15,301 nt of DNA from DASSNR01 sp036278935 (GTDB taxonomy: Bacteria > Gemmatimonadota > Gemmatimonadetes > Gemmatimonadales > Gemmatimonadaceae), in assembly GCA_036278935.1 (NCBI GenBank), contig DASUKA010000027.1:1-15301 (forward strand), read 5' to 3'. Below, in pieces: positions 7,710 through 13,316 of the stretch. Below the pieces are notes generated by a model. It was not told the DNA's origin. It saw only the letters and a list, made by a program, of their open reading frames with translations, and ran no database searches. A program made the position numbers and the translations under genes. How positions within the stretch are numbered: position 1 is the first letter of the stretch; each line of letters opens with the position of its first letter.

Positions 7710-9068
7710 ATGAGACCATCACCATCGAGCACTCGCAGCATCGGCCGAACGGCGCGCCCGCCGGGATCGTGCGAGCAGCCCCCGGTGGCGCGGCGCGTCC
7801 TGTTGCTCAACTACGAGTATCCGCCGCTCGGCGGTGGTGCGGGCGTGGCGGCGGCCGCGCTGGCGAATACCCTCGCGCAGCAGGGCGTATGGGTGGACGT
7901 GGTGACGGCGGCCGACCGCGCGGCCGCCGCTCCGGGCTCCGACGTGATCGTGCAGCGCGGGAGGGACGGGCTGGAGGTGCATCGCGTACGCATTGTGCGC
8001 AAGGGAGTGCACCAGACGGGAATGCGCGGGGCGGGCGGATATCTGCGCGCGGCGCTCCCCGTCGTGCGGCGTCTGGTGCGCCGGCGGCGCTACGATGTGG
8101 TGCATTGCTTCTTCTCGCTGCCCACCGGCGCGCTCCTTCCGGCGGCGGGGCTGCGGGATCTGCCGGTGGTGGTGTCATTGCGGGGCTCGGACGTGCCTGG
8201 CTACGATTGCGCCAATCGGTCGTTGGTGGCCATGCATGCGCTGTTGCGACCGCTCACGCGATGGATCTGGCGCCGGGCGGACCGCGTGGTGGTGGTCTCC
8301 GACGGACTCGGCCGTCTCGCGCGGGAAACGGATCGCACGCTCGACTACGCGGTCATCCCAAACGGCGTCGACATGCAGCTGTTCCATCCGCCGGGAGCGC
8401 CCGCACGCGCTGATCCGAACAGCGTGATCCGCCTGCTGGCGGTCGCCCGGCTCATCGCGCGCAAGGGGATCGCGGACGTGCTCCACGCACTCGCTCGCCT
8501 GGAACGCGGCCGGTTTCACCTCGAGATCGTGGGCTCGGGTCCCGATGCCGCGCGGCTTACGGCGCTCACTGCCGAGCTTGGCCTCACGAACGCCGTCCGC
8601 TTCACCGGGGCGGTGCGCAATCGTGGAGAGCTTGCCGAGCGATACCGCGCCGCGGATCTCTTCACGCTCGCTCCCCACCACGAGGCGTTCGGCAACGTGT
8701 TCGCCGAGGCGCTCGCCTCGGGGCTCCCCGTGGTGGGCAGCACTGTGGGCGGCATTCCGGAGCTCGTGCGCGACCAGTCGAATGGTCTGCTCGTGCCGCC
8801 GGGCGAGCCTGAGGCTCTGGCCGCGGCGATCCAGCGGTTGGCGGCCGATCCAGCACGTCGGCGCGCGATGGCGATCCGCAACCGGACGCACGCGGAGCAG
8901 GCGCTCTCATGGGAGAGCGCGTCGGAGCGCTACATGGCCATCTACGGGGAGGTGATCGGGCGCCGGCGATCCCGCCACGCGGGCGGCGACACGATGCCGT
9001 ACGGCACCTCGCCCGCGACGTCCCCGGCCGGAACGGCCGCCGATCCACCGCGGGACACCACGCAGTGA
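7710..9068 (+). CDS. GT4-family glycosyltransferase (GT-B fold)
   Basis: A 452-residue retaining glycosyltransferase that would transfer a sugar from a nucleotide-sugar donor to a lipid-linked or glycan acceptor at the inner face of the membrane. The N-terminal Rossmann domain opens with RRVLLLNYEYPPLGGGAGV (about 28-46), including the Gly-rich loop typical of GT4. The interdomain region carries VIPNGVD (215-221). The C-terminal domain shows VARLIARKGI (245-254), the donor-binding EX7E motif with Glu325 and Glu333 (HHEAFGNVFAE), and GGIPELV (347-353). Residues 420-452 are a low-complexity tail. The ATG at 7710 gives about 27 extra N-terminal residues and has no Shine-Dalgarno; a GTG at 7785 is a possible alternative start. 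First gene of a five-gene operon; its stop overlaps the next start (GTGA). Sugar and acceptor are not predictable from sequence. Confidence 0.92.
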   Translation: MRPSPSSTRSIGRTARPPGSCEQPPVARRVLLLNYEYPPLGGGAGVAAAALANTLAQQGVWVDVVTAADRAAAAPGSDVIVQRGRDGLEVHRVRIVRKGVHQTGMRGAGGYLRAALPVVRRLVRRRRYDVVHCFFSLPTGALLPAAGLRDLPVVVSLRGSDVPGYDCANRSLVAMHALLRPLTRWIWRRADRVVVVSDGLGRLARETDRTLDYAVIPNGVDMQLFHPPGAPARADPNSVIRLLAVARLIARKGIADVLHALARLERGRFHLEIVGSGPDAARLTALTAELGLTNAVRFTGAVRNRGELAERYRAADLFTLAPHHEAFGNVFAEALASGLPVVGSTVGGIPELVRDQSNGLLVPPGEPEALAAAIQRLAADPARRRAMAIRNRTHAEQALSWESASERYMAIYGEVIGRRRSRHAGGDTMPYGTSPATSPAGTAADPPRDTTQ

Positions 9069-10420
9069 GCCAGCCGCGCCGCGCCGCCGTACTCGCCTGG
9101 TGGCTCGCGCGGGAAGCGCCGACCGCGCGGCGCGTGCTCGCGCTTGCCCCCACCGTGCGCGACACGCTCACGCGCCGGCGGCTGCGCTGGACGCTCGCGC
9201 AGGCGCTCCGCACCCCGTGGTACGGCGAGCGGCTGCGTGACCACGGCATCGATGCCGGGCGCATCCGTCGCGATCCGGACCCCGCGGCGCTCCTCGCGGC
9301 GCTCCCTCCCGTAGGGAAGGAGCAGCTGCGCGCCGCCGGCACGGGCGTGCTGGCCGGCGGACGAGCACATCCGCTCTGGTTCTCCTCCCGCTCCTCCGGC
9401 TCCACGGGCGAGCCCTTTCGCGTGCACTACGACCCGCGCGCGTGGGCGATGCTCAAGCACCTCGTGAAGCTGCGCGCACGCGCCGCATGCGGCGTGCGCG
9501 CCCGCCATCGCATCGCCCTCCTCGATGCCATTTCCGTCGAGGAGGAGGGACGCTCGCTCGCCGAGCGCACCGGTCGGATGCGCCGCGTGAGCGTGCTCGC
9601 GCCGCCGGAGCACATGGCCGATGTGCTGGCGGCATTCCGCCCGCACGCCATCTACGGCTTGCCCACCGCACTGGCGGAGGCGGGGCGCGTCCTGTGCGCC
9701 AGGGGGCAGGCGCTTCCCTGCACGCGGGTGTTCACCAGCGGCGAGCTCCTCTCCCGCGCTACACGTGAGGCGATCGCCCGCGCGTACAGCGCCCGCGTGT
9801 TCGACGTCTACGGAAGCTCGGAGACGAAGGAGATCGCCTGGGAATGCACGGCCGGGAGCATGCATGTCAACAGTGATGTCGTGTGGCTCGAAGTGCTTGA
9901 CGACGATGGGGCGCCAGCTGCCGCCGGCACCGTCGGCGCGATCGTCGTGACGCTGCTCGTCAATCGGGCGATGCCACTGCTGCGCTACCGGGTTGGTGAT
10001 CGCGGGAGCGTTCGCGTGGCGGCCTGTGGTTGCGGCCTTACGCTCCCGCAGCTCGGTGTGGTGACGGGGCGCGATGCCGAGACACTCGAGCTTTCGGGCG
10101 GACGCCGCGTCTCCCCCTACACGCTCACCATGGCGGTGGAACGGGTGCCCGGCGTGCTGCGCTTCCAGGTGCGGCAGCTCGCCCCCGACCGGTTGCTCGT
10201 TCAGGCTCGCCTGGACGCCTCGGTGGATGCCGGCGCTGCCGCGGCGTGCATACGCCGGGAAATTGCCGCGGCGATTCCCGGTGCGCCGCCAGCGGTGGAC
10301 GTCGAGCGCGTCGAACAGCTCGACACGACGTCGCGCGGCAAGGCCCGCGTGGTCCAGCCGCTCGGCGGTGGATCGCGTGAGCGCGCGGATGCGCTGCCCT
10401 CGCCGGTGGACGACGCATGA
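9065..10420 (+). CDS. PaaK/CapK-like adenylate-forming enzyme (acyl-CoA ligase superfamily)
   Basis: A 451-residue member of the ANL superfamily resembling phenylacetate-CoA ligase and the CapK proteins of polysaccharide loci. Motifs in order: ATP-binding loop SSGSTGEP (110-117), YGSSE (249-253), YRVGD (308-312) and the C-terminal TTSRGKAR with the candidate catalytic Lys426. Cys261, His267, Cys321 and Cys323 are placed as a possible structural zinc site like that in some PaaK-type enzymes. The start is the GTG at 9065, which overlaps the previous stop as GTGA; the in-frame ATG at 8909 would bury 52 residues in the glycosyltransferase gene and adds no recognisable domain. Family members adenylate a carboxylic acid and pass it to CoA or another acceptor. 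Next to glycan genes, the likely job is activating an acid used to decorate the glycan, but the substrate is unknown. Confidence 0.88.
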   Translation: MSQPRRAAVLAWWLAREAPTARRVLALAPTVRDTLTRRRLRWTLAQALRTPWYGERLRDHGIDAGRIRRDPDPAALLAALPPVGKEQLRAAGTGVLAGGRAHPLWFSSRSSGSTGEPFRVHYDPRAWAMLKHLVKLRARAACGVRARHRIALLDAISVEEEGRSLAERTGRMRRVSVLAPPEHMADVLAAFRPHAIYGLPTALAEAGRVLCARGQALPCTRVFTSGELLSRATREAIARAYSARVFDVYGSSETKEIAWECTAGSMHVNSDVVWLEVLDDDGAPAAAGTVGAIVVTLLVNRAMPLLRYRVGDRGSVRVAACGCGLTLPQLGVVTGRDAETLELSGGRRVSPYTLTMAVERVPGVLRFQVRQLAPDRLLVQARLDASVDAGAAAACIRREIAAAIPGAPPAVDVERVEQLDTTSRGKARVVQPLGGGSRERADALPSPVDDA

Positions 10421-11133
10421 GGCGCCTGCCGGGAAGCGCGCTGCTGTTCGACGCGCGCACCTTTCCCTCCGACGCTGCCCTCGCGTGGCGGATGGACGGC
10501 GCGATGGGCGTGTGGAAGGAGATCTCGGCGCGCACCATCCAGCGCATGGTCCTGCGTGCGCGGCCGATCGTCGTCGAGCAGGACTTCGCGCGCTTCGTGC
10601 GCATGGCCCCACCCCCGGGTGTGCGCGTGCAGCTCCTTACGGATCACGATTGGCCCGCGCTCGCGACTATCGCCACGCAGCGTACGCTCGAGCGGTTCCG
10701 TCGTGCCGCGGCCAACGGTCGGAGGGGGATCGTGGCGTGGAAGGATGACCGGCCGATTGGCTACAACTGGTGCTCCGAGCGCATGGACGCGGCCATCGAG
10801 ATCTTCCCGCTGCCGCTGCCGGCCGATGCAACGTATCACTGGGCATCGTACGTCGTACCATGGGAGCGGCGCACCGGTGTGGGATCGGCGCTGGTGAATC
10901 ATCAACTGGAGTACGCGCGCACGCGGGGGTTCCGGCGGAGCTGGCGAGTGATCGCAGTCTCCAACCACGCGTCACTGCGCACGGTGGAGCGGGCCGCCGG
11001 CGGCGGCACGCGCATCGTGGGGGAGCTCGCGTACCTGAGTGTGCTCGGACGCACCATCGCGCGCTTCGTGCCCGCGGAGGCGGGAGGCGCGAATGCACCT
11101 GGTCCCTCGGGAGAGACTCTCCGTGCGCGATGA
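10417..11133 (+). CDS. GNAT-fold acyltransferase with N-terminal extension, glycan-operon linked
   Basis: A 238-residue protein whose residues about 68-218 form a GNAT domain: the CoA-binding loop RRTGVGSAL is at 151-159 and the SNHASLRTVERAAGG segment (182-196) matches the C-terminal GNAT signature. The first about 65 residues, including the WKEISARTIQRMVLRARP stretch (33-50), form an accessory region I do not recognise from standard GNATs. The tail after 220 is low-complexity and overlaps the next gene. The ATG overlaps the previous stop by 4 bases, implying coupled translation with the CapK-like gene. That pairing suggests, as inference, that the ligase supplies an activated acyl group and this enzyme transfers it to an amino sugar or another amine. 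Plain acetylation from acetyl-CoA is the simpler alternative. Confidence 0.8.
   Translation: MRRLPGSALLFDARTFPSDAALAWRMDGAMGVWKEISARTIQRMVLRARPIVVEQDFARFVRMAPPPGVRVQLLTDHDWPALATIATQRTLERFRRAAANGRRGIVAWKDDRPIGYNWCSERMDAAIEIFPLPLPADATYHWASYVVPWERRTGVGSALVNHQLEYARTRGFRRSWRVIAVSNHASLRTVERAAGGGTRIVGELAYLSVLGRTIARFVPAEAGGANAPGPSGETLRAR
11082..11087 (+). promoter_or_regulatory. Ribosome binding site deciding the flippase start
   Basis: GGGAGG lies 5 bases before the ATG at 11093, within the end of the preceding GNAT gene. It favours this ATG over the in-frame ATG at 11039 and the GTG at 11123, giving a 41-base overlap of the two genes. Confidence 0.7.
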
Positions 11134-12655
11134 GCGAACGGGCGTAACGCTGTCATCTCCCCACACCGCCGGCACGTCCGAGGTGCCCGGCGACGACGAA
11201 TCCGACCCGCTCGTGGACACGCCCTCGCCGTCACGGCGCTCCAGCCGTGTCCGGCGCATCGCGCTTTACGGCGCATCGCGCGCGGTGACGGAAGCGTTGC
11301 TCGCCGCGCGCGGGCTGGTGCTGGCCAGCATCCTCGGGCCCGAGGCGTTCGGGGTGTGGAAGCTGTTCCGCATCGCGGCGCGCTACGCGCCGCTCGCGGC
11401 ACTGGGGGTGAGTCGCGGGATGGAGCGCGAGGTGACACAGGGCGATGCCGCACGCGGGGCACAACGCCCGGTCGAAGCAATGGCCGCCCGAACCACGCTC
11501 GGCTTCAGCCTGGTGATGTTCACGGCGCTCGCACTGCTCGCGCTCATCGCCTCCTTCCTTGTGTCCGATCGGCGCGCGGCGCTCGCCATGCGTGCCTTTG
11601 CCGCTGCCGTGCTGGCTGAGCAGCTGTTGATATACGGGCTGGTGTATCTGCGGGCGCGCGGCGAGCTGCGGCGCACCGCGCGCTTCGAGATTCTTGCTGC
11701 CGCCGCGCAGCTCGTGCTCACCGCAGGCCCCGCGCTCGTGTGGGGGCTGCGCGGCGCGTTTGCCGGCTTTGTGGTGGCGTGTGTGATCCCGATGCTGCTC
11801 GTGGCGCGGCGCGTGCCACACCGGCCGGCGCTCTCACGCGTGCATCTGCAGCGTCTACTGCACGTTGGCACCCCGGTGGCCGCCACGTTGCTGCTCGGCA
11901 CCGCGCTCACGACGGCCGATCGGTTGATCGTCGCCGGCGTGGGCGGCATGCGCATGCTCGGCTACTACGCCTTCGCGGTATCGATTGCGGGGCTGGCCGG
12001 CACGGCAGCCTGGGTCGTTCGCACCGTCACCTTTCCGCACGTGTACGGGCATGCGCGGGACGCCGGCCACGCGGAGGCGCTGCGGAGCTATCTGCACGGC
12101 ACATTGGTTCCCTTTGCGCGGCTCTTCCCGCCGTTGCTCGGCGTGTTCGCGCTGCTCATCGGTCCGGCGGTGATGCTCGTGCTGCCGCGGTATGCAGCGG
12201 CCATCGCGCCCGCGCGGATCGCCATCTTCACCGGCGTCAGCGCGGGCTTCGCCAGTCTGGGCGCGGTGGGGATGGTAGCGGCGGACCGGCAGCGCGTGCT
12301 CCCCGTGATCTCCGGTGGCGCGGTTGCTCTGGAGATTGTGCTCTCTCTGCTGGCGCTGCACACCGGCGGCGGCCTGAGCGCCGTGGCCGCCGCCGCCCTC
12401 GCGGCCCAGACGGGGTACGGGGTGATGATCGTGGGACTCGTGATGCGCACCGCCGGCATCGACCACCCGGGCCGCACCCTGGTGCGCGCGTGCATTCCGC
12501 TCGTGTGGTGCCTCGCGGCCATCTGGGGTCTCGGCCGCGTGCTCCCGGGGAACGATCCCGCCTCCGTGGCCGCCGCGCTCGGCGTGTACGCGCTGCTGCT
12601 CGTGCCGCTGCTGCCGGTGATGCGCCGTGCGGTGCGCGCGGCGCGGGAGGCGTGA
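11093..12655 (+). CDS. Wzx/MATE-like polysaccharide flippase, polytopic membrane protein
   Basis: A 520-residue membrane protein with about 12-14 hydrophobic segments between residues 60 and 510 (for example about 136-156, 199-216, 260-282, 345-363, 405-422, 464-480 and 493-508). Early residues RGLVLASILGPEAFGVWKL (73-91) match the opening helix pattern of the polysaccharide-transporter/Wzx family, which flips lipid-linked glycans from the inner to the outer leaflet of the cytoplasmic membrane. ALTTADRLIVAGVGG (271-285) resembles the conserved centre of such flippases. The first 52 residues are hydrophilic and acidic, probably a cytosolic extension. The start at 11093 has a strong GGGAGG site and overlaps the upstream gene by 41 bases. 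Its place after the GT4 and CapK-like genes fits export of their product. Substrate unknown; no Wzy polymerase is in the window. Confidence 0.88.
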   Translation: MHLVPRERLSVRDERTGVTLSSPHTAGTSEVPGDDESDPLVDTPSPSRRSSRVRRIALYGASRAVTEALLAARGLVLASILGPEAFGVWKLFRIAARYAPLAALGVSRGMEREVTQGDAARGAQRPVEAMAARTTLGFSLVMFTALALLALIASFLVSDRRAALAMRAFAAAVLAEQLLIYGLVYLRARGELRRTARFEILAAAAQLVLTAGPALVWGLRGAFAGFVVACVIPMLLVARRVPHRPALSRVHLQRLLHVGTPVAATLLLGTALTTADRLIVAGVGGMRMLGYYAFAVSIAGLAGTAAWVVRTVTFPHVYGHARDAGHAEALRSYLHGTLVPFARLFPPLLGVFALLIGPAVMLVLPRYAAAIAPARIAIFTGVSAGFASLGAVGMVAADRQRVLPVISGGAVALEIVLSLLALHTGGGLSAVAAAALAAQTGYGVMIVGLVMRTAGIDHPGRTLVRACIPLVWCLAAIWGLGRVLPGNDPASVAAALGVYALLLVPLLPVMRRAVRAAREA

Positions 12656-12660
12656 CGGGG

Positions 12661-13179
12661 ATGAGCCGCGACAGCACCACACCTGGCCGCGCACCGCGCG
12701 TGATCCTCCGCCGTCCGCGCGCCGGCGATCTGGGGTGGGTCGTCGCTCGCCACGGCGCGCTCTACGCGCGCGAGTACGGATGGAACGCGCAGTTCGAGGC
12801 GCTGGTGGCGCGCATCGTCGCGGACTTCGCGGAGCACGTCGACCCGACCCGCGAACGATGCTGGATCGCCGAGCTCGATGGCGCGAACGTCGGCTCGATC
12901 TTTCTGGTGCGGCACCCGGAGCGCGAGGGCGTCGCGAAGCTGCGTCTCCTGCTCGTGGAGCCCTCCGCGCGGGGGCATGGCATCGGGCGCCGGCTGGTGG
13001 CTGCGTGCACGCGCTTCGCGCGCCGCTCGGGCTATCACACCGTTACCCTCTGGACCAACAGCGTGCTCATCTCGGCGCGACGCATTTACGAGGCGGCGGG
13101 CTTCCGGATGGTGGAGGAAGCGCCGCATCGCAGCTTCGGTCGCAACCTGGTGGGGCAGACGTGGGAGCTGGATCTGTGA
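12661..13179 (+). CDS. GNAT acetyltransferase, stand-alone relative of MarR-GNAT fusion proteins
   Basis: A 172-residue GNAT protein. Recognisable segments in order: GDLGWVVARHGALYAREYGW (22-41), ERCWIAELDG (65-74), VAKLRLLLVEPSARGHGIGR (91-110) with the acetyl-CoA loop ARGHGIG, WTNSVLISARRIYEAAGF (131-148) and HRSFGRNLVGQTWEL (156-170). This pattern is what I know from the acetyltransferase half of bifunctional MarR-type HTH/GNAT proteins. Here no HTH domain is present: the frame upstream is antisense-like coding noise inside the flippase gene. It starts 5 bases after the flippase stop; GGGAGG at 12645-12650 lies 10 bases before the ATG. It ends the operon. The substrate is unknown. It may simply be co-transcribed housekeeping rather than part of glycan synthesis. 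Confidence 0.87.
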   Translation: MSRDSTTPGRAPRVILRRPRAGDLGWVVARHGALYAREYGWNAQFEALVARIVADFAEHVDPTRERCWIAELDGANVGSIFLVRHPEREGVAKLRLLLVEPSARGHGIGRRLVAACTRFARRSGYHTVTLWTNSVLISARRIYEAAGFRMVEEAPHRSFGRNLVGQTWELDL

Positions 13180-13233
13180 AGGGGATTGCAGGCTGAGAGA
13201 TGCGCGTGCTGTTCCGGGCGCCCTCCGTCCCGC

Positions 13234-13263
13234 CTGGCACCCCCTCTCTCCCTTCGTCATATT
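13234..13263 (+). promoter_or_regulatory. Weak candidate promoter for the right-edge propeller gene
   Basis: CTGGCA (13234-13239) and CATATT (13258-13263) are 18 bases apart, each matching 4 of 6 positions of the -35 and -10 consensus. They lie in the 137-base gap after the glycan operon. The gap otherwise shows only an 8-base GGGCGCCC palindrome and no clear terminator, so read-through from the operon is also possible. Confidence 0.25.
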
Positions 13264-13303
13264 CTCCGCGCTGTACCCATCACTCCCATCGGATCTGTCC
13301 ATC

Positions 13304-13308
13304 GGAGG
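13304..13308 (+). promoter_or_regulatory. Ribosome binding site selecting a GTG start at 13317
   Basis: GGAGG is 8 bases before the GTG at 13317, 2 bases before the GTG at 13311 and 20 bases before the ATG at 13329. Spacing favours 13317, which still leaves a positively charged start to the signal peptide. Confidence 0.65.
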
Positions 13309-13316
13309 CAGTGCTC

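Noticed and set aside
8942..10612. Minus-strand 556-codon frame over the CapK-like gene
   Set aside because: The opposite strand carries a complete set of ANL motifs. The minus frame is Arg-rich noise with no motif.
11740..12660. Upstream in-frame extension of the last GNAT gene, considered as a fused HTH domain
   Set aside because: The extension lies out of frame inside the flippase gene and is Arg/Ala-rich with no HTH pattern. The ATG at 12661 starts the recognisable domain.
12088..13302. Minus-strand 404-codon frame across the flippase and GNAT genes
   Set aside because: It crosses two supported genes and the gap between them, and shows no domain.
13311..13316. GTG at 13311 as the start of the right-edge propeller gene
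   Set aside because: It is only 2 bases from the GGAGG site; the GTG at 13317 has normal spacing.
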